NCBI GenBank assembly: GCA_964023205.1
Contig: OZ026837.1
Location: 8,722,088 to 8,786,087, forward strand
Source: Lutraria lutraria
Lineage: Eukaryota > Mollusca > Bivalvia > Venerida > Mactridae
Length of the DNA: 64,000 bases
Reading direction: 5' to 3'
The translations under genes were made by a program, and so were the position numbers. Under the pieces are notes generated by a model. The model did no database searches. It saw only the letters and a program-made list of their open reading frames with translations, and had not been told where the DNA came from. Of the stretch, positions 23,480 through 33,230 are shown piece after piece. Every line of letters begins with the position of its first letter. Position 1 is the stretch's first letter.

Positions 23480-25560
23480 AACGAGTGACTGCTTAAGAAA
23501 ACTGAAGTACATTACAGTTTCCAATTATTGAATAATGATGCGTCTCATGATAGAAGTCAGTGTTAGCCTGATGACGTAGACGATAGAGACAATCTTCACC
23601 TGCACTGTACTTGCCATTTAAAGGATTCTGCTTTTCAGGGATAAAATGTCCATAGCAATAAATTGGAAGCCGCATCTTAGACATGTACATGTATATCCGA
23701 ATAGACTGCGTATCAACGCAACATGTCGATTTCATTATATAGATATGTGTACTGACCCAATGAACATGATAAAACATACTGCGTTCAACGTGACCCCTGT
23801 ATTGTTCAAAAAGATAAGAAAAACATACAATCCTATTGAAAACATTGTAAATATATATCAGCGCTATTTCATGAGTGTAATAACCAACCGATGTCGTTGT
23901 TTTTTTTCTTCCTGTTTGAATGTAATGGTTAAATACGATGAATGAAGTAAAATAATTTTAACAAGATACATAAATTCGTTAACATGAATAAGCATAGAAT
24001 ATCAAAAGCTCACAAAATGCTATAACTTGAGAACTTGAATACTACTATTCAATGTATATAAATACAAGTGTAATTATTTCAATTTTCAGAAAATGATAAA
24101 GATAGCTTGTAAGAGGTTTTTTATCAGTGTCGATAATAAAACTAAATATGACTGGGTAAAACTTCTTTCAAATATTTTATCTAATAGAAATGCAAGCAAT
24201 TTTCCATTATATAAAACATCAGGTGTAGTACACATGCTACTTTGTATTGAAATTGTTATCCATGATTAAAAACGCCCGGAATCAGTACTTGTGGCATAAA
24301 GATAAATCATGTGAAATCAATTCGTGTGCATACAGAAAGATTCGTTTCTGATATCACAATAAAGTCATATTGAAGTACAGCAATAGTTAGATGTGAATAT
24401 CAGCATGGTCTGTCAGATGTTTCTTGTTGTAATAAAAGTATGTCAATTATTAATATCTTGACCTTTGGATGTAAAGGCATTCGCTTCAACCCAATATACA
24501 CAACCTTATTAGAATAAGAGCTTTGTCACAGGAGTGACTAATAACCCCCCACGCCGCTTAAATACAGAATGCTTAAAATCTGGTGTATAAAGATTTGCTA
24601 GAAATGTTATTGGCCAACCCTACAGGCAGGGTCGTATGCATGACACACCGTTAAATGCTGGTGAATATTTATGTCAAGTATTTCCGAAATCCATCCATAT
24701 ATGACATCGTTATTGAGCGGACACGAAAAATAGCCAATGTTTTAAATTTAGATGTGACCTTGATCGTGCATTTACAGCCATGGGTGTTGCGCGCGACACA
24801 TCGTTCAGTTGACTTATTTCAAAATCCCCCATTAATGACACAGTTACTGCGAATTAGGATAGGTTTCAAGAGAGACAGACAGACAAACAGATCCCTATAT
24901 AGCCCCATTATTATATAGTAGTGTATGATAAGAACAAATATAGTCAAATTGCAGGCAAGAAAATAAATCAGAACAGACAACCATAAAACAGTTACATAAA
25001 TATCATTTTAAAAATAAATACATGGAAACCGATGGCCGGACACTATTATTTTCATGTATTAATTGAAATCGCATCAAATGCAGAACTTTTTCTTCGAGTT
25101 TTATTCGAGTTTCGAGTGTCATTGGTCACCATGATAAGGCAATTACAAGGGAAAGGAAATATCCGTCCAAATAGAACGATTAGTGTAAACAATAGCTTAT
25201 TGAATGATGAGATTATGAAATACATGATTGTATTTACACCATAACTCTTATGTTTTGTTTGCTTCTGGATTCTTACCATTCAAATATATAATATATTTTA
25301 ATATTGTGAAGCCTTTCAATGAATACAAAGCATATAATCTAAAACATGAGTACGCAATTTATCATGTAACTAATTTATAGATTACATTTATAAAAATATA
25401 TCAATTTTACATACCCAACAAAAGTTGACAATATTACTGACAACAGCAATAGACAAGTCTACATTTTCTGAAAATTTCACAACTATGACTTCCAATAGCT
25501 ATGTAAGCAATTGTGATATAAAGGGTTGGTTTCGTTTATATGTAGTTTAAATTTAAATTG
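23480..25560 (-). repeat. Segmental duplication, copy 2 (gene-start paralogue)
   Basis: Counterpart of 12890-14960; see that entry for paired islands. On the minus strand the island around 23640-23500 keeps an open frame containing QNPLNGKYSAGEDC followed by LYRLRHQ. The copy-1 counterpart reads ELNPLNG and then degenerates. In both copies the frame opens just after an acceptor-like stretch ('attttatccctgaaaag' here, 'attttactgctaaag' there). This makes it a candidate internal exon. Product unknown; I see no domain I can name. Confidence 0.6.
25427..25476 (-). pseudogene. Signal-peptide exon paralogue with Trp2-to-stop
   Basis: This aligns base for base with the leader exon at 14803-14754, including the donor (GG then GTATGT) and an upstream 'gaaaccaaccctttatatc' promoter-like stretch. 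The second codon, TGG in copy 1, is TAG here, so translation would stop after Met. The remaining residues (TCLLLLSVILSTFVG) are still leader-like, so the stop appears recent relative to the duplication. Confidence 0.5.
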
Positions 25561-25589
25561 AATCCGGGTATACTGTAATTACACTAATA

Positions 25590-25800
25590 TGCCAATAGTT
25601 TTGCTACCCTTTGTCATCGATAAACTGATTTTAGCCGCTTCGTGTTGCACTGATTCGAGGTCATTTTTGTTGGTTAAAGTTCGCGATGTAAGCGACTTCC
25701 ATCTTCTTGGAATACCGATTTTCTTCAAAGCCTTTTACCACTTGATAAATGCGATGACCATTTGCAATATCCGGAAAATTAACTGTAAGATATGATGTAA
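25590..25800. other. Short open frames, not recognised
   Basis: Both strands stay open for about 35-68 codons. The minus-strand frame near 25775-25665 contains YQVVKGFEENRYSKKMEV, which looks protein-like, but I cannot name a family. It may be transposon debris like its neighbours. Confidence 0.25.
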
Positions 25801-25854
25801 ATCACTGAAGAAGAGAACAGTGTATGCCGATCCAGGGATATTATAAAGAAGATC

Positions 25855-26075
25855 TTAGTGCCAAACCAAGTGAAAGGCTTTTGGTATGTCATAAAATCAT
25901 TGCGAACTTCTCTTTCCTCGTCAAGTGTTGGCTTATTCATTGTACACACCAATAGTAGAATCGCCTTTGATGAAACCAGACTGGAAGGGTGTAAGAAGTT
26001 TGTTAGAAATGATGTAGTATATACGTGTTTGTTGATAATTTCCTCGTGTTTACAGACAAGGGAAGGACTGCAGTT
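25855..26075 (-). pseudogene. LINE reverse transcriptase scrap
   Basis: In mixed frames on the minus strand one reads LLTPFQSGFIKGDSTI, then a broken middle, then KAFHLVWH. These match the QSGFxxGDST and ISKAFDRVWH blocks of Jockey/CR1-type reverse transcriptases (fingers and palm, with the first catalytic Asp region altered). Stops and frameshifts interrupt it. Only about 70 codons survive. The plus-strand frame over the same bases is a shadow. Confidence 0.62.
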
Positions 26076-26332
26076 ACAAGGTTTTGACGGGTAAGACGTT
26101 TACGAAGGGTGATAAAAAAGTTCAAGAAAAAGATATTTCATTTCTTTTTAGACTGATTCATTGCAGGGCTGTTATAATAAACAATATTCATTGATTTCAC
26201 ACATCAAATGAGAAAAATACAGTCACTTTAGTCCCTACGCACTATCAGGACCATTCTGACGTCGACGTCACAAAAACGACGAGGGTAACTCTTAATCCTT
26301 GTAAAAGTACTCGCCATTGAACATGATACATT

Positions 26333-26625
26333 ATCTACAATGCTCAATCCACGGGTCTACGAAACAAACCCTGAATTTGTCAGCGCGAATGTTGTCAATG
26401 GCACCCTGCACTGCACTTGAAAGTTTGTCTGTGGTCGTCAAAATGATTGCCCTGAAGAAAGCTTTTTTATCACAGGGAAGAGGAAGAAATCACATGGCAC
26501 AGGTCAGGGCTGTAAGAGTGGTTCAGAAGGTCAAATCCCTAATGCTGCATGTATGTCTGTGTAGTCGCTACCCGACGGGAAGGGGCGTGGTCGTGGTGAA
26601 ATATCAAAGCCGACTGATGTTCCAC
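26333..26625 (-). pseudogene. mariner-type transposase C-terminal relic
   Basis: The minus strand, in changing frames, encodes IFHHDHAPSRRV, HSYSPDLCH, KKAF and LSSAVQGAIDNIRADKF. These correspond to the LHHDNARPH, PPYSPDLAP-DF, KK-LRG and late AVQ-W/I blocks of mariner transposases. The second catalytic Asp (HHD) survives. The third acidic position after SPDL is lost (CHVI in place of APCDF). The 118-codon plus-strand frame at 26317-26673 is the antisense shadow of this relic. No TIRs found. Confidence 0.68.
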
Positions 26626-26844
26626 CTTCTTCCTACTATCCCCCAGAAAGTGTCGCTTCAAAATCTAAAATGATGAACGAAACACCATGCATAATCGAAA
26701 TAATGTCTTACAATATTACATGTTTTATATATACTTTATTTAACATTGATAAAATTAAAGTATGCATTAAAATGTCTGTCCTTGTGGTACGACATGCGCC
26801 AGGACCTCAACTCTGACGTCGAGGAAGATGATGAACATCTGCTA

Positions 26845-28199
26845 CAGTAAAGTTCCGCTATTAAGACCACCCTTCGGACCGCCATGAAGTGGTCTTAATT
26901 TGAAGTCGGTCTTAATAGCGGAACTCAGGTGTTGATGATGATAACAGTAGCAATATGTAGTTCAACTATAAAAGGCACTTGACATACATTCTGTTCCTTG
27001 ATTGTGTGTTTATTAGTAATTTTTGCATGTGCTTTCTTCATATTATTTATGTAAAAAATGCATTAATTACAGAAAGCTGAGTTCTTTTTGAGAGTTCAAA
27101 ATGTACAAAAATCTGATTTATGAACATCTGTCAATGAGTGATTTCATGGTCCTCTGTCCTGTACTCAGACTGTATTCTATTGGTGATTGTAATTTTATAA
27201 TCGATTCAAACACACCATTAATATGGTTTAAGTAAATAAATAGAAAAACAACATAAACAGAAACATAAAACTTAAATTATTTTATTATCAATACATATAT
27301 ATTACACAGAAGAAACATTTGCATCATTAAAAGGTCATTTAGTGACTGATAGTGATAGCATGTACATGTACATATGAACATAATATTATAACGAGTCCAG
27401 TAAGTCCTGTCATTGGTACACTCAAAATTGTCAAGAGTTTTTCTCTTCTTTTCTCTTTCCTGACCTGAAACAACAAAATGAAAAAAATCATTATTCTATT
27501 TGCATCAAGTTTGAAGTGCTTAGTAAAAATCACCAAAACAATAAATTATTACAGTGCAGAATAATCAGTGATACAAATCAAGTGTTGAATATCTTAATCA
27601 AGGAAAATAAATTAAATGTTTAATAATCCATACAGTATTCAGTGATATTTTAAAGACCTAAAATGATAATGCAAGAAAATAATGCGTCATGCTGATAAAA
27701 ATATACGAGGATCATAAAGCACCAATGGAAAAATTATTCGATCTCATTAAAATAATTAGCCAAAATACGTACCTATCCAAAAACTCGTAACAATTGCATT
27801 TGTTTCTTTTTGTGAAAACACGTTCACATCAAGATGAGCAACAACACCAATTAATCCATCGGTGTTAATTGACACTTTTAGACCCCTTTATTACAGTCAT
27901 TTAATCGTGTTGATCCATTTGTTTTCACAACTAATTTACGAGCGTGTCAACACATATGCGGAATCGGGTTAGGTATAAAGTTTAAACAGACGGACCGGTC
28001 GTATTACCGGGACCAAAATACGTAGAAATACCGGTATTGGGACCGAATTTAGTGGTCTTAATACGTAATAGCGGGGCGGTCTCATTATCGGAACCGGCGA
28101 CCATTGAAATAAAGAAGGAAAATATCGGGACCAAGAAAAAGTGGTCGTATTATGCGGACGGTCGTATTATCGGGACGGTCGCATTATGGAACTTTACTG
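26845..28199 (-). mobile_element. Tigger/pogo-like DNA transposon
   Basis: The left end 'cagtaaagttccgctattaa' at 26845 and the inverse of the right end ('cagtaaagttccataatg', ending 28199) share the first 14 bases. Both sit next to TA (26843-26844 and 28200-28201). CAGT termini with TA target duplication are typical of the pogo/Tigger branch of Tc1/mariner. Both ends carry repeated subterminal motifs of the type 'ggtcttaat' or 'ggtcgtatta'. An internal minus-strand remnant looks like a transposase C-terminus, giving the element its orientation. At 1355 bp it is shorter than intact Tigger elements (about 2-3 kb), so it is internally deleted. Confidence 0.72.
27288..27850 (-). pseudogene. Possible two-exon transposase C-terminal remnant in the Tigger-like element
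   Basis: The minus-strand segment ending at 27773 stays open (NTDGLIGVVAHLDVNVF...) and stops at a good donor, ATAG then GTACGT. A segment starting at 27464 follows the acceptor 'tttgttgtttcag' and continues in the matching phase 1. It begins QEREKKRKTLDNF and ends at a TGA at 27288. A polyadenylation signal AATAAAA overlaps immediately after. A lysine-rich run leading to TLDNF resembles the 'TLxxFF' tail of Tigger/CENP-B-like transposases. The DDE core itself is not present. In another frame the same exon looks like a membrane segment, which I regard as coincidental. Confidence 0.38.
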
Positions 28200-28400
28200 T
28201 ATTTGGCAGACAGTGTCTGCTTAAACTTCAGGGATGGAGAGCCGGGTGTTTTCTACAGAATGGATCCTGATTGGTTACCGATGTATAGAAACCTATCGTT
28301 GTTTCGTAAAACCCCTGGAACATGATTCCACGCGTTTAAATAGCCGCAATATCCGTTTGCATGATTGGTTCGCATACGCTTGTGGTCAGCTGTTATCATC

Positions 28401-28432
<32 letters not shown>

Positions 28433-28460
28433 ATATTATATATATATATATATTTTTTTT
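28401..28460. repeat. (CTAT)n then (TA)n microsatellite
   Basis: About seven 'ctat' units are followed by 'atatatat' and a T-run ending near 28460. Simple sequence, nothing else. Confidence 0.92.
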
Positions 28461-28659
28461 TTACATCAATGCAATGACCTTTTTATAGTAAGATTTAACG
28501 AGAGTGATATTCTGTGTTTTTATTTCTTAGCTATATTCCATGTATTTGAGTATTCTTAATTTATTTTGGTATTTCTTTCCTTATTATTATTATTTTTTCA
28601 TTTATTTTATTTTATTTTTGTTTAAAAATTTTATTGTTGTAAAATGTAATCTTTATATT

Positions 28660-28737
28660 ATATTATTTTTCAGCACTTTTGAACGTGTTATAGACATGAA
28701 AAGAGTGCTATATAAATATGGTAAATATGGTAAATAA
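28660..28737 (+). repeat. LINE/SINE 3' tail-like sequence
   Basis: 'gaaaagagtgctatataaat' followed by short tandem 'atggtaaat' units resembles the 'agcgctatataaat' 3' tails of L2-type LINEs and their SINEs. It abuts the truncated 3' end of the minus-strand LINE and so looks like a later insertion on the plus strand. Confidence 0.4.
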
Positions 28738-28937
28738 TAAATATAGCTCCAAATCTCCAATGAATAAAGAGAATAATAGTGGGGATAAGACTTCACCTTG
28801 TCTCAAGCCTACAGCGTAATGAAAATAATCGGAAAAACTATTACATGCTTTTACACATGACTTCACCTTGTTATACATATCATGGATAATCCTCAGAATT
28901 TTACCTTGTATTCCTAAGTTAAACATTTTGTACAGTC

Positions 28938-29680
28938 CGACAACGACCTGTGAATGATCAAAGATCGGCTAAGTCCATTCTGTAGGGTGAGTGGCATTTC
29001 GGAACATTTCGGTGGTTTCCGTTATACATAAATAGTTGTTTTACGATTTATCTGAGATAAAGAGCGTAGCTCAATCGGTAAAGTCGTCGAATGTTTTACT
29101 TAATATGCAGTCTGTTAGGCAAGATGTTATGGGTTCGAACCCCATTCGAACGCTTTCCATTTTTAATTGGCTTTTTGGCATTTGGTTATAATTGCAAATT
29201 TTAACTTTAACATTTTGACTGAATTTCGTATACATTATATTCAATTTCATTTCATGTAATTTCAATTTTAATTACTCCTTCGTCAGCAATATCTGTACTG
29301 GATCCATGCACTGTCAGAATCTAATAAATTGCTTCGTTGTAGCATGACATCGTCTGCATGCTTTGAGAACAGAACTTGATTTAGATTGCAAGTATATACC
29401 CTTTTAACATAAAGGTACTGAACTTACGAGCAATGCATGCCTTAAAAGATAGTGTCAAGATTAAGGATACGAACCAACGCAATTCAGTTTGATTATGTTT
29501 CTAGGGCGGTGCAACGATTTCAGAACTACGTATGCCACTTACAACAGTAGTCTACTAAATTATAACGTAAGGTCATGTTTATTATAAATGTACTTGGTCA
29601 TTGTATTACTAATCCCTATTTCAAAGAATGGAACAATCGTCGACCTTTCGTCACGACTCACTGTTCGATTTCTATCTATA
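28938..29680. mobile_element. Insertion splitting the LINE reverse transcriptase, with tRNA-like head
   Basis: The LINE frame stops matching after NHNALW (about 29683) and resumes with LYKMFNLG at about 28937, so about 740 bases were inserted. The insert contains a tRNA-like segment at 29062-29155 and no coding region. Ends and target duplication are not exact. It may be a SINE plus another fragment. Confidence 0.5.
29062..29155 (+). other. tRNA-like sequence / SINE head
   Basis: 'tagctcaatcggtaaag' fits a Pol III A box and 'gggttcgaaccc' is a perfect B box. The T arm (ATGGG and CCCAT around TTCGAAC) is intact and a five-pair acceptor-like stem (GAGCG with CGCTT) closes it. The region between the D and T arms is too long, and the D stem is broken, so it is not a functional tRNA. 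It is better read as a tRNA-derived SINE promoter. Confidence 0.55.
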
Positions 29681-32654
29681 CCATAATGCATTGTGGTTAA
29701 TACTATCAAAACATTTCATCAAGTCAACAAAAACAACATAAAGCCATTTAGTTTCATTTAAATATTTTTGAATTAAGGTAGTAAGAATAAATATTGCATC
29801 AATTGTTGAACGCCCCTTACGAAAACCAAACTGGGAATCAGAAATAATATTGTTTTCTTCGCAAAGTGATTCAATTCTTTTATTAAGTACAGCAGTAAAA
29901 AGTTTTGAAAAGCAACTAACAAGCGTGATACCACGATAATTGTTCACGTCGTCAGTACGACCTTTCTTATGTAATGGCATGATGACACCTTCTGTCCACT
30001 TATCTGGATAATGACCAGAATTCAAAATTGCATTAAATAAATCACAAATCACAAATATGACTACCATACAACACAATAGATTTATTACCGATAATGTCAA
30101 TGCTTTCAATAAAATATTCGTTCATTAAACAATCATTGTCCATAGCTTTGCCGCTTTTTAACGTCTTAACGTCTTAACAGCATTGTTAATTTCATCTAAT
30201 GTTATTTGTTTATCAAGATATTCAAAACGTGGATCTGAGTCATTAAAATCGTGCTGATTACAAAAATCTTCAGCTTCAGCTTCAGTACTAAAACAATCAA
30301 AGGCTCCATTACTTAAACCAGAAAAATAATCTTTAAAAACATGTAACGGAATGTCGTTATCTGTATTTGATTTTTTCTTAAAATATTTCCAAAATTGCTT
30401 CGGTTTGCTATTTTTCAATTTTTCCAGTTCATTCATCTTATAAATATAAAATTTTCTTTTTTTCATTTCAATATTTTTTTATATTGTTTCTTGCAGTCAC
30501 ATAAATTAATTCGATTGATATCTGACTTACAGTAATTGAATACACGCAAAGCGTTTAAATATACATTTCTAGCGTTTGTACATTCGTTATCAAACCAATC
30601 AGACTGTTTGATACATGATTTATCATGAAAACATACGTTCTTATTCGAGCGATAAGTTTTTGAGAATAATGGATCAGCAACATCACGTATTATACGTGTG
30701 AAATTGTTTACAACATTGTTTATAGACGTTTTATCAATCAAATCAATATCACTCACAGACTTGTTTAAATCAGTCAACCTTGAAATAAGACCGGAGCGAA
30801 AATCATTCACATGTTCATACTTCCATTTAAATTTAACCTCTTGATTACTATTATCATTAACGGTTATTGCAACACACTGAAAAGCTTAGCGGACAGTGGT
30901 CACTCCATTCATTTAATGATTCAATAGAAAACTTACTAATCTAGGAAAAGGTGTGTTCATGTGTTAATAAGTAATCAATTACTGACATACCTCTGGGAGA
31001 TATGTATGTATAACCATCTGTACGGTCAAACCTACCGTTAACAATACGTAACCCCGAAGAATTACACATATCTAATAATTTTGTACCGTGACTGTTACTA
31101 ACATTATCAACTAAGGCCCGGTATAGTATTCTATCGGGAATATAATCAATATCATCAGTGAATGAGTTCATGTAATCATGTACAATAAAAACACAGAGCC
31201 AAATTGGTCATATATAGACACATCATTTTCTAACATTTCAAACAAATCTAGGTTTACAACATCATATGCTGGAGAGTCTTGACACCATATATAAGAACCA
31301 CACACAAATATGTCTTGGGATAAATCAGGTAGTTGTATACAACTACCTGGATAAATTGAAAAAATCATTATCTAACTTAATCCAAATGATAGTATCTGAA
31401 TGATTCTACACTACTTGGATACCATTGTTCATATATTGTTTATAATAAAGCGCTATACCACCGCCAGCTCGCCTAGCATTACGATGTTGGAATCGTCTGT
31501 AGAAGTTCAGTGACTCGTATCCACTCAAATTAATATTAGATTGTTTAGTCGTCCAAGTTTCGTACAGAAATATTATATCATATTTTCTGAGAATATTAAC
31601 AAATTCATCACTACTCCTCTTATCTTCACTCAAACCGTTAATATTCCAAGATAAGACACTTAGATCACCCTCGCCGCATCCATAGCCAACCGTATTGCTG
31701 ATGGGTTTCCCGTCAATGAATAATGTGTCGTATGAAATCCACGACTTTGACCCTTTCCTACGCGCCTCTTTCATTAAAGGAACTAGCTTCCTTCGCTTTT
31801 CTGAGACTTCCTTAGGGAACTGCTCGTGCATATAATACTTAGAACCTTTCAAAACACAGCCAGATTTTCTAATAATTTCCCGCTCTTTGAACAGATTGAA
31901 TTTAGCCACTATTGGTCGACTTTTACCCGATCGCTTTTCACCAATTCTGTGGACACGTTCAAATTTCAATTCTTTCACAATTTCACTAGCAATCCTCATT
32001 TTTCTTACAAGGAAGTCACGAATTAAATCTTCAGTGTTCTCAGGATTACCTCCCGGGGCCTCCTCAATATTACCAATATTTCTCATTGACTGGGATTGGA
32101 TATATATTAGTTCATCTTTGAGCTGACTATTTCTCGATTCTGACTCATGCACTTTGGATGACATCATACCTAAATTAAAGTCTGTACTCCCTACCTTCTC
32201 TTCAATAACATTAATTCTACTCGCAGTTTTCAAGTTTTCATCTTGTATAAGTACATGTAATTTTGATAGATCTTGTTCGAATTTATCTACCTTGGCCTCA
32301 AGAGCCTAATTTCTCTTCTACTACACATAATCTCATGTCAATTTTGGCCAGAACCTGCATAATATCAGCATTCGTAGGCAATTTTATTGACGGAGTGTCC
32401 ATATTGTTAGTAGCTGCAGAGCTTCTGTTCGTATCATTTGCACTCATATCAGAGGGGCTATCGTTACAAACCGAGTTGAATAAACAATTCAAATTTAATA
32501 CAGTATCATCGTATAGAACAAAGTCCGTTTCGTTCAAAATAGAGCTTACACTAATATTTTCCGGTGTTTTGGTATAGCGTCCAGCCTTACTCACTGTATC
32601 ATTATTCATTGAACTACCACTTGCTTTCCTCTTAGTTTTCTTCTTGTTAGCCAT

Positions 32655-33230
32655 CTATAAACCGCGGAATTTGAACTGTTTATACAAAGCACAATACACT
32701 CAGTAAGTCACATACAATGGTAGGATACTACGTCATCTCGCACCTGTTAAAAAGGTCCTCCCTGGACAAAAAGGTAAACAAAAAAGGTAAAATGTTATTT
32801 TACTCTTCTAAATTACAGTTTTGAAAAAAAATTAAGTTGTGCGTCAAGCAACTACGTGGTTTAAATTCATAACAGTGCAGTTAAATATCTTGTTAATGAG
32901 CCCGTTTGAGCCCGAAAGATGTTTTAGATATTTTTTTTTCAGAGGTCCGCCCTGGATTCTGTCACAAAACTGATACGTTATATGTGTTTTTTTTACTTAC
33001 CAGGCCGTGAGTGTAAAGAACCGATTATCACCGAGTGTTTCTTATAGCATTTAAGACAAATTGCACACGTATTTTTCGTTTAACTCTTGGTATTTTCGCT
33101 TATTATGATTGAAATATTGAAACGGCCCATCCTGGATCGGGCAAGAGAAAAGGTCCACCCTGGACGCATTTCAACAAACCGATCTCATTTATGTAAATTA
33201 TGTTGTTCTTATAAAAACAGCTATATTAAC
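32655..33230. other. LINE 5' region with repeated 'aggtccNccctgga' motif
   Basis: The motif occurs at about 32751, 32941 and 33151, with a related 'ggcccatcctgga' at 33125. It lies just upstream of the first LINE's start codon. Spacing is about 190-210 bases, suggesting degenerate tandem promoter units such as L1-like 5' untranslated regions may have. No coding content is seen. Confidence 0.35.

Larger units (their letters stand above)
28708..32654 (-). pseudogene. Non-LTR retrotransposon (LINE), fused ORF1-EN-RT, decayed
   Basis: The element copied itself by target-primed reverse transcription. Reading down from 32654: MANKKKTKRK starts a basic N-terminus, then a coiled-coil region. Next is an L1-type ORF1 RNA-binding block (FERVHRIGEKRSGKSRPIV...HEQFPKEVSEKRRKLVPLM). 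Without a stop in between comes the apurinic endonuclease (SVLSWNINGL near 31650; YETW; SDH near 30900). Connecting sequence runs to 30158. The reverse transcriptase follows: GVIMPLHKKG, NYRGITLVSCFSKLF, SQFGFRKGRST and FVDLMKCFDSINH (30109-29672). GLRQGEVLSPLLFSLF reappears at 28925-28735 after an insertion. The YADD block is missing because the copy is cut off at about 28737. Frameshifts lie near 32265, 31390, 31170 and 30150. Family near CR1/L2 by RT style, L1-like by ORF1. Confidence 0.85.

Noticed and set aside
23646..23945. 99-codon plus-strand frame
   Set aside because: Antisense to the duplicated block; the copy-1 counterpart does not preserve it.
26317..26673. 118-codon plus-strand frame
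   Set aside because: Antisense shadow of the mariner transposase relic on the minus strand.
27339..27471. Membrane-protein last exon (LLTILSVPMTGLTGLVIIL frame)
   Set aside because: It lies inside the Tigger-like element, and the alternative frame is in phase with the preceding open segment and ends in a transposase-like tail.
29062..29155. Functional tRNA gene
   Set aside because: D stem broken and the anticodon-to-variable region too long; better explained as a SINE head.
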